Shown piece by piece: positions 1 to 9,209 of a DNA stretch of 41,959 bases; position 1 is the first letter of the stretch, and each line of letters starts with the position of its first letter. Position numbers and translations under genes: made by a program. Under the pieces are notes generated by a model that was not told the origin of the DNA, searched no databases, and was given only the letters and a program-made list of their open reading frames with translations. Origin of the DNA: Gammaproteobacteria bacterium (GTDB lineage: Bacteria; Pseudomonadota; Gammaproteobacteria; UBA1113); NCBI GenBank assembly GCA_021773295.1, contig JAJFKI010000078.1, positions 1 through 41,959 on the forward strand, written 5' to 3'.

Positions 1-340
1 GTTTTAATTCTTCGATAACATCAGCCAAGTCCTCGCGGCGCAACCAATGAAGTTGGAATGTTTCGCGAGTCGTAATGCACAGTTCATTTTGACCATATTT
101 TTTGGCGAGTCTACCGACGGCACTGAGTTGTGACGAAGTGATGAGGCCACCCGAGATGCGAACGCGCATCATGAAGTAACCTTTTTGTAATTGATGATAA
201 ATCCCCGTCCATTTGAACATACCTATTTGGTTTGTCGTCAATGCATCCAGAGGTGTTTCACCAATTTTTCTAAAATCAAAGTTTGGATCAATTTCTAATT
301 TATCTTTCTCAAACTGAGTTAAGCCTTTCTTTTGAGCCAT
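1..340 (-). CDS. Sulfite/nitrite reductase hemoprotein, N-terminal part (runs off the window)
   Basis: The minus strand is open from an ATG at 340 to the window edge, giving the first 113 residues. They read as the ferredoxin-like half domain at the start of siroheme/4Fe-4S nitrite and sulfite reductases, with stretches such as MFKWTGIYHQ, GYFMMRVRISGG, and TTRETFQLHWLRR near residue 95. This family performs the six-electron reduction of sulfite to sulfide or nitrite to ammonia in the cytoplasm. The start lies inside the 3' end of cysG (32-base overlap), so the two genes are read together and CysG makes the siroheme cofactor. With cysH next door, sulfite is the likelier substrate. The siroheme-binding cysteines lie outside the window, so cysI, sir and nirA cannot be told apart. 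Confidence 0.85.
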   Translation of the reverse strand, partial: MAQKKGLTQFEKDKLEIDPNFDFRKIGETPLDALTTNQIGMFKWTGIYHQLQKGYFMMRVRISGGLITSSQLSAVGRLAKKYGQNELCITTRETFQLHWLRREDLADVIEELK

Positions 341-1733
341 GATTTTTTTCCATTGGGGTACCTTTGAATAACTTTAGCACATCACCAATGATTAACAAGG
401 AAGGTCGTTTAAGCTCAAGATTTTCAGCATTTTTTGAAAAATAGTTAATATTGCCATAATAAATTTTTTCTTCATCTAGCGTGCCATTTTCAACAATCGC
501 CATCGCCGTCGTTTCTGCAAGTCCATGCTGCATTAAATTATCACATACACATTGCATACGAGTCGCACCCATATAAAACACTAAGGTTTTATTAGAAGTC
601 GCTAATAATGGCCAGTTTAATGATTGTGCGTCATCAGCTAAGTAGGCAGACACAAAAATACAGCCATGAGCAAAATCCCTGTGGGTTAGTGATAATTTTA
701 AGGATGCAGCACAGCCTAGTGCGGCGGTGATACCAGGGATGACTTGGAAAGGAATATTATGTTTCATTAAAAATTCACTTTCTTCGTTTGCACGCCCAAA
801 TATTAAAGGATCGCCACCTTTAAGGCGCACGGTCATTTTGCCTTGCTGAGCGTATTCATTTAATAAGTGGTTGATTTTGTCTTGCGTCCAGCGCCTGTCT
901 CCCAGCTTCTTACCGACATATATCTGTTCTGCATCGCGACGGGCATAGCGTAAAATGTTAGGATTAACTAAATTATCATATAAAATAACATCACAAGTCT
1001 GCAGAGCACGCATGGCTTTAATCGTGATTAACTCTGGATCGCCAGGCCCAGCACCAACTAACTGTACTTCACCCATTTTTTCAGTTAAATGCTTTTCAAT
1101 CAGTGCCGCATCTTGCTCTATAAATGTTTTTAGTTTGCTTTTTGTGGATAAGCACTCAGCATTTGCAAAAAAGTGATCCACCAATTTCTTTTGGAATCTC
1201 CTTTTTAATGAAGGCAGTAAGTCATTTACCGTTAATTTATCTCGCATAATTTTAAGGTGAGAAGCAAAACTACCAAGGTTCATCGGCAATAGTTTTTCAA
1301 TTTTTTCTCGGATCGTGGTTGCTAATATAGGCGATGAACCAGCAGTATTGATGGCCACTGTGACAGGATCACGATGAATAATGGCTGGTGTGATATAACT
1401 ACTTAACTCAAGATTATCAACGACATTCACTAAAATACCATGCTCATTGGCAAAGTCTGAAATTGCTTTATTGGCTTCTTGGCTGTCGGTCGCTGCAATA
1501 ATTAACAAGCAACCTTGATAATGTTTTGCTAAATCTTGATGAGTACCTTGATGATAAATAAAGTGATCTTGCTTTAAATGTGTGGCAAGTTGCTCATTGA
1601 GTTCAGGCGCTAAGATGTGTATCTTTGCGCCAAATTCACGTAAGAGTAAATACTTTCTAATGGCAGTTTCACCACCGCCAACGATAATACACTGTTTATT
1701 TTCACAATTTATTGAAATCGGTAACCATGACAT
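309..1733 (-). CDS. cysG: Siroheme synthase CysG (dehydrogenase/ferrochelatase plus uroporphyrinogen-III methyltransferase)
   Basis: 474 residues, close to the usual fused CysG length. It converts uroporphyrinogen III to siroheme by methylation, NAD-dependent oxidation and iron insertion. The N-terminal NAD-binding glycine motif VGGGETAIRK is at residues 18-27, followed by NVVDN near 103-107 and a serine in AINTAGSSP near 127-134 where the family has its conserved Asp and Ser. The methyltransferase half begins near 222 with VGAGPGDPELIT and continues with RLKGGDP and GITAALG. The start aligns with E. coli CysG (MxxLPI then the VGGG motif). The 3' end overlaps the reductase gene by 32 bases. 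The gene is divergent from cysH, with a palindromic-repeat remnant in the shared upstream region. Confidence 0.96.
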   Translation of the reverse strand: MSWLPISINCENKQCIIVGGGETAIRKYLLLREFGAKIHILAPELNEQLATHLKQDHFIYHQGTHQDLAKHYQGCLLIIAATDSQEANKAISDFANEHGILVNVVDNLELSSYITPAIIHRDPVTVAINTAGSSPILATTIREKIEKLLPMNLGSFASHLKIMRDKLTVNDLLPSLKRRFQKKLVDHFFANAECLSTKSKLKTFIEQDAALIEKHLTEKMGEVQLVGAGPGDPELITIKAMRALQTCDVILYDNLVNPNILRYARRDAEQIYVGKKLGDRRWTQDKINHLLNEYAQQGKMTVRLKGGDPLIFGRANEESEFLMKHNIPFQVIPGITAALGCAASLKLSLTHRDFAHGCIFVSAYLADDAQSLNWPLLATSNKTLVFYMGATRMQCVCDNLMQHGLAETTAMAIVENGTLDEEKIYYGNINYFSKNAENLELKRPSLLIIGDVLKLFKGTPMEKNHGSKERLNSV

Positions 1734-1769
1734 GTTAATAACGTCTCCCTACATTAGTAATAAGCTGTC

Positions 1770-1854
1770 TATACCCGTTACAAATGAAAATGCGACATTA
1801 AGGCGATTTAATTTTTGTTCCCAGAAATCACATTTGGGGGGTACGATGGGTATT
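1770..1854. repeat. Truncated copy of the TATACCC-ended palindromic element
   Basis: The left end (TATACCCGTTACAAATGAAA and onward through TGCG, AAGGCGA, TTTTTGTTCCC) matches about 50 bases of the left arm of the full element at 33640-33802 with a handful of substitutions. The right end keeps only the terminal GATGGGTAT. The middle and most of the right arm are missing, so this looks like an internal deletion derivative. It lies between the divergent cysG and cysH genes, in the shared promoter region. Confidence 0.75.
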
Positions 1855-1941
1855 ATATCGACTAATACATATCGACGCAATCAGTTGACATAGGCCGATT
1901 TGTAGGCAAGACTTAATGAAGTATGGGAATATGAGGTTGAA

Positions 1942-2742
1942 ATGACTGCGAATATTAGGCAAAACTTAAGTCCTGCTGAAATGCTAGACCATATCGATGA
2001 TCTCAACCAATCTTTTGCTAAAGCGAATGCATCTGACATTATTAAATGGGCTTTTGAAAACTATGGCTCTAATTTATGGATAGCATTCAGTGGTGCCGAA
2101 GATGTTGCCTTGTTAGATTTAGCAGTACGCGCGCTTGAGCATATAGATAATATTGAAACAATTAATGCATTCACACTTGATACGGGACGATTACATCCTG
2201 AAACCTATGAGTACTTAGAGGAAGTTAGAAACTACTTCGGTGATAGTCTTTATCTTGAATTTTTATACCCTGATAATGAAAAGTTACATGAATTTACGGC
2301 GAAAAAAGGCTTATATAGTTTTTATAAAGATGGGCATGTTGAGTGTTGCAATATTCGTAAAGTAATACCACTTAAAAATAAACTTGCGACAGTTGATGCA
2401 TGGATGACTGGTGTTAGATCGGAACAGACAGGTAGCCGTAAAACATTTCAAATTATCAGTGAGGATAAATTATTTAGTAGTGAAGATCATTCCATCGTGA
2501 AAATCAATCCGATTTTACCCTGGTCCATGGAAAAAGCTTGGTCTTATATTTCATTGCATCAATTACCCTACAACAAACTCCATGATCTTGGTTACACTAG
2601 CATTGGCTGCGAACCTTGCACGCGAGCAACCCTGCCTCACGAAAACCCACGGGAAGGTCGCTGGTGGTATGAAGAAGAAGGCTCAAAAGAATGTGGCTTG
2701 CACCATCATAGTAATGGCAATCATCCTCATAAACGTCGTTAA
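1942..2742 (+). CDS. cysH: Phosphoadenylyl/adenylyl-sulfate reductase, 4Fe-4S type
   Basis: 266 residues. It reduces activated sulfate (APS or PAPS) to sulfite with thioredoxin or a similar donor, the step before the sulfite reductase at the window edge. The nucleotide-binding region holds IAFSGAED at residues 47-54. Cys135-Cys136 (ECCNIRK) and the CEPC pair at 223 and 226 are the four cysteines that hold a 4Fe-4S cluster in APS reductases and are absent from E. coli-type PAPS reductase. The catalytic Cys251 lies in KECGLH near the C-terminus. From this pattern APS is the more likely substrate. The tail is histidine-rich (HHHSNGNHPH). The gene is divergent from cysG and ends five bases before the convergent serine-rich orphan gene. 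A TTGACA at 1885 could be a -35 box, but no convincing -10 follows. Confidence 0.94.
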   Translation: MTANIRQNLSPAEMLDHIDDLNQSFAKANASDIIKWAFENYGSNLWIAFSGAEDVALLDLAVRALEHIDNIETINAFTLDTGRLHPETYEYLEEVRNYFGDSLYLEFLYPDNEKLHEFTAKKGLYSFYKDGHVECCNIRKVIPLKNKLATVDAWMTGVRSEQTGSRKTFQIISEDKLFSSEDHSIVKINPILPWSMEKAWSYISLHQLPYNKLHDLGYTSIGCEPCTRATLPHENPREGRWWYEEEGSKECGLHHHSNGNHPHKRR

Positions 2743-2747
2743 CATTA

Positions 2748-4289
2748 TCAGCCAAAGCCGAATAAATTTGGTTTGGGACAATTATCAGCAAAGCGCCAAT
2801 AAAGCACGCCATACTCTTCATCTGACTCTTTATCAAAACCCAATTCGGCAATGTGTCGGCCAAAGGCTGTTTCTAGCATTGGTGCCAACGTTACGCTAGC
2901 CCGTGCAGCCAAGATCTCTATTTGTGCCTGTATCATTTTCAAAAGTTTAGGCATGGAGTCGATAGTTTTATCTTCAATCAAGCTAAGACCATAAATCGCA
3001 AGCCTTGGGTTAGCGCAACCTTTTACCATATAGGCATCAATAATACTTTGATATTGAGCTTTAACTAAAGAAAAAGCGACGTTGTCACACACTTTACGCA
3101 CATCAAAGACTCTTAAACTCTCATAAAAAAGATCCCAGGATAACCTGGTACTAGAGCTCATTGTCACTGGCCGAGTGACACAACCGGGATAAAGTTCGTT
3201 AATACGGTACAATACTAAACGTGCTTGTTCTTTGTGATCATGGCGCATGGGATCATCTACTGTGGGGTAGAGTGCTGCAGAATAACCAATATAGGGGTTG
3301 CGATCAGCAGGCAATGCCACACCAAAAAGGTTTGATAACCTATCAAAAGTCTCTCTATACTGATAAAAGACATCTGCAATACATAAGCAATCAGCACACA
3401 CAGAAAAAAATTCTGCATCATTGCGGCAGATATTCGCAAATTTTTTCAAATTTAATTTAACGTTATGCTCTAAATTTAAATCATAGCCAGTAAAGATCCT
3501 AAATGCATGAAAAAAGGTCGCATCACCATGAGCAATCAAACAAAGCAACTTCGAAGTCATATTACTAAATTTTTCTTTTAATTCATCAGGCGCTATGCGG
3601 TTAAAATTGAAGGCTACAAAATTATATACATTCGCCATCGGTATTGAAATTTTCTTGCTTTTCATAACATCAATAGGACGACGACATTGGCTCAGGGTAT
3701 ATCCTATGGCATACAAGCTTAAGCTTTTGTTCACCGTGCCCTGTACTTTTATTCCATAAAAAAGACTTGCAATTAAGTGACTAACAGCGCCACTTAATTT
3801 GTTTTTTTTAACATAACTCAATAAATTATCATAAAATACATGATCATTCTTACAAGAAGCCAACAATGATTTTATTATAAAAATTTCGTCTTTTCGTATA
3901 TCAAGACGATAGCCTATGATGGCTTGTAAACTAAGAATAAAATCTTCATTAGCATAGGCAAGATAACAAAAAATCGTTGTCCGTACATCTTCATATTTAT
4001 CCTTTATCTCTGGTGGGATCTGTTCTGTATACTCTGACAACATACTTTGTATTTTAGAACATAGACTAAAATGTCGTTCTGAGCCATTAATATCCTGCGT
4101 AGCCGTTGTGCTAGCCACTGGCACACGTGTCTCGAGATAGTTATAGAGATTATACAAGGCTATTTCACTAGGGCGTGCCAACAGATTCAAGCGTTGATGG
4201 AAGGTGGTTTTTTCTGGCAGACTTTCACAACTAGATGATGAACTTGATGCTGCTGATGATGATGCTTCAATAGACATAATAGAAACCAT
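2748..4289 (-). CDS. Orphan protein with N-terminal polyserine tract, effector-like
   Basis: 513 residues with no family I recognise. Residues 9-20 are almost all serine and alanine (SSSAASSSSSS), written with mixed TCA, AGT and TCT codons. That argues for selection on the protein rather than a DNA microsatellite. The rest reads as a mainly alpha-helical globular protein with many leucines and scattered cysteines, without a signal peptide or clear membrane segment. An alternative start is Met5 (MSIEA, 4277). The gene follows obgE on the same strand after 28 bases that contain a small inverted repeat (CGAAC-GTGT-GTTCG), so it may be read through from obgE. The same serine/alanine style occurs in the kinase at 7167-8891 and the ankyrin protein at 39485-41818. 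A secreted effector role is inference only. Confidence 0.75.
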   Translation of the reverse strand: MVSIMSIEASSSAASSSSSSCESLPEKTTFHQRLNLLARPSEIALYNLYNYLETRVPVASTTATQDINGSERHFSLCSKIQSMLSEYTEQIPPEIKDKYEDVRTTIFCYLAYANEDFILSLQAIIGYRLDIRKDEIFIIKSLLASCKNDHVFYDNLLSYVKKNKLSGAVSHLIASLFYGIKVQGTVNKSLSLYAIGYTLSQCRRPIDVMKSKKISIPMANVYNFVAFNFNRIAPDELKEKFSNMTSKLLCLIAHGDATFFHAFRIFTGYDLNLEHNVKLNLKKFANICRNDAEFFSVCADCLCIADVFYQYRETFDRLSNLFGVALPADRNPYIGYSAALYPTVDDPMRHDHKEQARLVLYRINELYPGCVTRPVTMSSSTRLSWDLFYESLRVFDVRKVCDNVAFSLVKAQYQSIIDAYMVKGCANPRLAIYGLSLIEDKTIDSMPKLLKMIQAQIEILAARASVTLAPMLETAFGRHIAELGFDKESDEEYGVLYWRFADNCPKPNLFGFG

Positions 4290-4317
4290 TTACCGAACGT
4301 GTGTTCGACAAAGTAAT

Positions 4318-5372
<1,055 letters not shown>

Positions 5373-5412
5373 ATAGGCCCATTGGGGCCATCAACAAAAA
5401 TTTCAAAAAAAC

Positions 5413-5685
5413 TTAATTAACCGTCGTTTCTTCCGGTACAATCGTCACATACTGACGTAATGGCATGCCACGTTTTTCAAACTTAACCTGGCCGCTTTCT
5501 AAGGCATATAAAGTGTAATCCTTACCCACACCCACATTGACACCGGCATGATATTTATTCCCACGCTGACGAATAATAATTTCGCCGGCATTCACTGCTT
5601 GGCCGCCATAACGTTTGACCCCAAGATACTTAGGATTGGAATCGCGACCGTTCCGGGTACTACCACCCGCTTTCTTATGAGCCAT
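5413..5685 (-). CDS. rpmA: 50S ribosomal protein L27
   Basis: 90 residues, a full-length L27. It begins [19 protein letters not shown], the typical flexible N-terminus that reaches toward the peptidyl transferase centre, and contains [16 protein letters not shown], a family hallmark. It lies 23 bases downstream of rplU on the same strand, the standard L21-L27 operon, and is followed by a strong terminator. Confidence 0.98.
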   Translation of the reverse strand: MAHKKAGGSTRNGRDSNPKYLGVKRYGGQAVNAGEIIIRQRGNKYHAGVNVGVGKDYTLYALESGQVKFEKRGMPLRQYVTIVPEETTVN

Positions 5686-5708
5686 TGTTTAACTCCTCGA
5701 TAGATAAA

Positions 5709-6020
5709 TTAATTTGCTATATCAGTGATTTTAACTTTAGTGAAATGCTGGCGGTGACCACCTTGGCGTAAATAATTTTTACGGCGCTTGAATTTCACAA
5801 TCTTGATTTTCTTGCTGCGGCCTTGTTCAATCACTTCAGCCTTCACCTTAGCACCCTTCACCAAAGGCTGGCCTAGCGTCACATCAGCGCCTTGGGCCAC
5901 CATGAGTACCCGCTCAAATTCAATAGAATCACCCTCATTAGCGGATAATTTCTCTATCTTAATTTCTTGATCTTTAACAACTTTATATTGTTTTCCACCG
6001 GTTTCAATTACCGCGTACAT
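5709..6020 (-). CDS. rplU: 50S ribosomal protein L21
   Basis: 103 residues, the same length as E. coli L21. It begins MYAVIETGGKQYKV and ends with GHRQHFTKVKI near the C-terminus, both typical of the family. The frame is open upstream to 6086, but the family start is the ATG at 6020, with another ATG directly before it at 6023. It is the first gene of the L21-L27 operon, divergent from ispB, as in E. coli. Confidence 0.97.
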   Translation of the reverse strand: MYAVIETGGKQYKVVKDQEIKIEKLSANEGDSIEFERVLMVAQGADVTLGQPLVKGAKVKAEVIEQGRSKKIKIVKFKRRKNYLRQGGHRQHFTKVKITDIAN

Positions 6021-6064
6021 CATATTTCTCCAACTTGGACGAGTTCGCCATACAAAGACGCGCA

Positions 6065-6093
6065 ATTTTACGCAAAAATGTGTCACTATGCAA
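6065..6093 (-). promoter_or_regulatory. Candidate promoter of rplU-rpmA
   Basis: Read on the minus strand, TTGCAT (6093-6088) and TAAAAT (6070-6065) are separated by 17 bases, 45 bases upstream of the L21 start. The -10 is good and the -35 weak. Found by eye only. Confidence 0.4.
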
Positions 6094-6131
6094 GCAGTTG
6101 CGGCTAATTATTTAAGAATATGGCAAGATCC

Positions 6132-6160
6132 TTGACCCAAGGTCGAAGAGCCCCTAGCAT
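6132..6160 (+). promoter_or_regulatory. Candidate sigma70 promoter of ispB
   Basis: TTGACC (6132-6137) and TAGCAT (6155-6160) are spaced by 17 bases and end 34 bases before the ispB ATG. The -35 matches five of six consensus bases and the -10 four of six. Confidence 0.45.
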
Positions 6161-6194
6161 TGGCGCTAATTAATAACAACTGATAAAGAAATTG

Positions 6195-7163
6195 ATGGAT
6201 TTACAACCAATTCGTACCTTAATTTTAGAAGATTTAAACGCCGTTGATGAGTTGATCAGCAAGCGCTTGGATTCCAATATATTACTCATCAATCAATTAA
6301 GTGGCCACATCATCAGCGGTGGTGGTAAACGTATCCGCCCAATTTTAGTCTTATTGAGCGCACGCAGCTTAGGCTATCAAGGCCAGCATCACATCAACTT
6401 AGCAGCCGTGGTTGAATTCATACACACAGCGACCTTATTACACGATGATGTCGTCGATGACTCGCAATTAAGACGCGGCAATGAAACCGCCAATGCTATT
6501 TGGGGCAATGAAGCCAGCGTGCTCGTCGGTGACTACCTCTTCTCGCGCTCTTTTCAATTGATGACCGAAGTGGATAGCCTCAAAGTCATGAAAATTCTGG
6601 CAGATGCGTCAAATACTATCGCCAAGGGTGAAGTATTACAATTGGTAAATTGTCACGATCCAGAAACCACAGAAGAACGTTACATGGAAGTCATTGGTGC
6701 TAAAACCGCAAAGTTATTTTCAGCCGCCACTCAATTAGGCGCAGTTCTTTGTAAAGAGAACGAAACCATTGAAACGGCCATGACTAACTATGGCCAATCC
6801 TTAGGAATCGCCTTTCAATTAATCGATGATGCCTTAGATTATGAGGGCTCAGCCGAGGAACTGGGTAAAAACATTGGTGACGACTTAGCAGAAGGCAAGC
6901 CAACATTACCCTTAATCTATACCTTGCAAAACGGTGATGAATGCGAGCGAGATTTGATTCAAGATGTCATTCTTCATGGTGGTAATGATGACTTAGCCAA
7001 GGTACAAGAAGCCATCACCAAGTCTGGCGCCATTGAATACACGTACCAATGCGCGCGCCAACACGCCGAAGTGGCTTTAAAGGAATTAGAAAATATTCCA
7101 GATAATGCTTATCGGGAAGCCTTAATCAGCTTAGCGGATTTTGTGATTAAGCGGCATTATTAA
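6195..7163 (+). CDS. ispB: Octaprenyl (polyprenyl) diphosphate synthase
   Basis: 322 residues from the ATG at 6195; a TTG lies one codon earlier. It is a trans-prenyltransferase that extends farnesyl diphosphate with isopentenyl diphosphate to make the quinone side chain. GGGKRIRP is at residues 42-49, the first aspartate-rich motif DDVVDD at 84-89, and the second (LIDDALDYEG) near 212-220, followed by KPTLPLIY. Small residues before the first motif (HTATLLHDD) fit a long-chain enzyme rather than a farnesyl synthase. It is divergent from rplU as in E. coli, which supports ispB over the farnesyl-type gene at 25651. It ends three bases before the convergent kinase gene. Confidence 0.95.
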   Translation: MDLQPIRTLILEDLNAVDELISKRLDSNILLINQLSGHIISGGGKRIRPILVLLSARSLGYQGQHHINLAAVVEFIHTATLLHDDVVDDSQLRRGNETANAIWGNEASVLVGDYLFSRSFQLMTEVDSLKVMKILADASNTIAKGEVLQLVNCHDPETTEERYMEVIGAKTAKLFSAATQLGAVLCKENETIETAMTNYGQSLGIAFQLIDDALDYEGSAEELGKNIGDDLAEGKPTLPLIYTLQNGDECERDLIQDVILHGGNDDLAKVQEAITKSGAIEYTYQCARQHAEVALKELENIPDNAYREALISLADFVIKRHY

Positions 7164-7166
7164 TAC

Positions 7167-8891
7167 TTAAAAATTTGAACTGGAACTTGCCGCGATTACA
7201 GGCGTTGATTGCAAGGAGGTATGGTTCATTCTTACATTAAATTTAATGCCATCGCAGATGATTAGGTGTTTTTCTGTAGCGCAGTCAGCCTGCCTCACTT
7301 CACCCATCTTAAAAAAGCGATTCTCAATGCTTTTAATCGCTATCACATCTCGATCGCGAACGGCAGATTTTAATTGTGTCATCAATACGTCTCGCACATT
7401 AAGACAATCAATAGCAACAGCTGCTTTTACATGCTTAGCATCTTCTAGCCTCCCTTCTTGCAGTAAAAAAGCATAGAGTAACATGTGAACTAGGCTTTTC
7501 TCACCCCTCGATACAGCTAGCCTAAGATGGGCGGGAATGTTAACATTTTCTAAATCAGATTTAGATAAATTTTTCTCAAAATCATTAATATTATTCTCGC
7601 GAATCGCTCTTAAAAGATTTGCTGCAGATATCCCATTGTAAAGCTTAAAATTATAATCACTGCTCTTTCCTCTTCCACACTCACTTAAAGGTGCTATTGG
7701 CGTAAGTGTTGATGAGGCAGCTGGCGAATGCTGCATAGTGGCATAGGAAGAAGACGAAGATGTTGAGGATGCTGCTATCGGGTGAGTATTGTCGGACTGT
7801 TGCTCGCGCGTTAAATTCAGTGCTATCTCTTTTGCTAAGTAAAAACTTCTCAGCTGATCTTCTTTTCTGGTCAAGTAATAAATAATGTCTCTGATATTAA
7901 ACTGTACGATGTCTATCGCAGTTGAATCAAGTTCACCCCAGTCTACTCCTGCAAATAATTTATCGCTCGGGTACTCATACTTTGGATAAGACCGCAAAAA
8001 GTATATCCACTCATTATAAGTTCCAGAGTCATCTATGATCGCACCCCAGATCTCACTAAGAATAAGCCCGAGTGAATAGTATTCTGTTTTCAATGAATGT
8101 CGGGCTTTGTTCAGGATTAGCTCTCTAGGAAGATAGACAGCTGAACCACGAATAGAATCTTGCTCATTGTCTTTATGATTACTTAATCCAAAATCAATAA
8201 TTTTCACCCCGATTATATTTCCTTGTTCATCGTCTATAATTTGTATATTTTCTGTTTTTAAATCTCGATGATATAGCTGCGTAAATCCTAGTTGACACTC
8301 ATAAGCCATGATCAAGCTACGCGTTAATACATCGCTCTTGGTAAAGGATAATGTCTGCTGCCCTGCTCTAACCTTCTTCAAATAATCATGCAAATTCTCT
8401 TGGCCATAAGCTCGCATCGGCAAAAATGTCCGATTCATATCATCAACTTGCACCACCTCATAGGCATGCAAATCGCCTAATTGCGAGTATTTCTGCTCTT
8501 TGTAAACTTGTTGGCGTTGATGGGGGTTTGAGGTAATGATTGATTTGACACCATAACGATGGCCATTCATCGTTTTGATTTTAACCCTAAAACCATCACC
8601 ATAAGGAAGATATAATGCGATAATTGGGCGAAAACAGCCAAAGGTTCCTCGCTTGTCTTTGTTATTTGATAAGGCACCTAACTTATAGCCCTCTTTGCTA
8701 TGGCGTTGATATTTTATAAAATCACGAGGCAAGCCCAGCGTATAGGTTTTTTCATCGGTTTCAATCTCATAGGTATCTTTTTTATAAAAAGCACTCCCAT
8801 GGTTTTTTTCTACCAAGATTCTTAATAATTGGAGGGGTGTTTTTTCTTTTGACATCGTCAAATACCTAATAAGCTCATTGGGCGTTATCAT
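7167..8891 (-). CDS. Eukaryotic-type serine/threonine protein kinase with polyserine linker, effector-like
   Basis: 574 residues. The kinase landmarks are present in order: a glycine loop RGTFG at 81-85, the ATP-binding Lys116 in YGVKSI, a candidate helix-C glutamate at 132, the catalytic loop HRDLKTEN at 208-215, DFG at 233-235, a PRE in place of APE at 255-257, and the helix-F region TEYYSLGLILSEIWG. All catalytic residues look intact, so it is probably active. A linker near 370-395 is rich in serine (ASSTSSSSSY), and the last residues repeat AASSSSNF. Between them, about residues 425-480 have a loose ankyrin-like helical pattern. There is no signal peptide or membrane segment, unlike the PknB/Stk kinases of bacterial signalling. 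Another start is Met13 (MSKEK). Host-directed function is inferred from kinase type and neighbours. Confidence 0.85.
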   Translation of the reverse strand: MITPNELIRYLTMSKEKTPLQLLRILVEKNHGSAFYKKDTYEIETDEKTYTLGLPRDFIKYQRHSKEGYKLGALSNNKDKRGTFGCFRPIIALYLPYGDGFRVKIKTMNGHRYGVKSIITSNPHQRQQVYKEQKYSQLGDLHAYEVVQVDDMNRTFLPMRAYGQENLHDYLKKVRAGQQTLSFTKSDVLTRSLIMAYECQLGFTQLYHRDLKTENIQIIDDEQGNIIGVKIIDFGLSNHKDNEQDSIRGSAVYLPRELILNKARHSLKTEYYSLGLILSEIWGAIIDDSGTYNEWIYFLRSYPKYEYPSDKLFAGVDWGELDSTAIDIVQFNIRDIIYYLTRKEDQLRSFYLAKEIALNLTREQQSDNTHPIAASSTSSSSSYATMQHSPAASSTLTPIAPLSECGRGKSSDYNFKLYNGISAANLLRAIRENNINDFEKNLSKSDLENVNIPAHLRLAVSRGEKSLVHMLLYAFLLQEGRLEDAKHVKAAVAIDCLNVRDVLMTQLKSAVRDRDVIAIKSIENRFFKMGEVRQADCATEKHLIICDGIKFNVRMNHTSLQSTPVIAASSSSNF

Positions 8892-9017
8892 ATAAAAAAA
8901 ATATTAACGAAATATTAAATTTTCCCATCATAGCTCAAAATACGACTTACTGGCGAGTACTTTTTAGCGCTTGCGACCCCCTTACCGCATCCCCTAAACT
9001 ATCAGACTCGCTATTTA

Positions 9018-9091
9018 CGGAGTGTAGCTCAGCTTGGTAGAGCACTGTCTTCGGGAGGCAGGGGTCCAAGGTTCAAATCCTCTCACTCCAA
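9018..9091 (+). tRNA. tRNA-Pro (anticodon CGG), with mismatched stems
   Basis: The 74-base cloverleaf can be laid out as follows: acceptor 9018-9024 with 9084-9090, D arm GCTC/GAGC with a GG-containing loop, anticodon stem CTGTC/GGCAG around loop TTCGGGA (anticodon CGG, reads CCG), and T loop TTCAAAT. The loop TTCGGGA and the start CGGAGTG fit bacterial tRNA-Pro. Three pairs fail: C1 faces A72 (normally C1-G72 in bacterial tRNA-Pro), and positions 49 and 50 of the T stem (CA) do not pair with T65 and C64. No 3' CCA is encoded (the sequence continues ATAAG). It may be a decaying isoacceptor, since tRNA-Pro(UGG) can read CCG, or a divergent one. It stands alone upstream of pelA. Confidence 0.75.
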
Positions 9092-9209
9092 TAAGTGTTT
9101 GTTTGATGATGCGATCCAATCAACCTTTTACAGCAAAGTTCGCGTTTAACGATCATTTCTAGGATAATAAGCAAAACTATGATGAGTAGAGTCAAAGGAG
9201 ATGACGACC

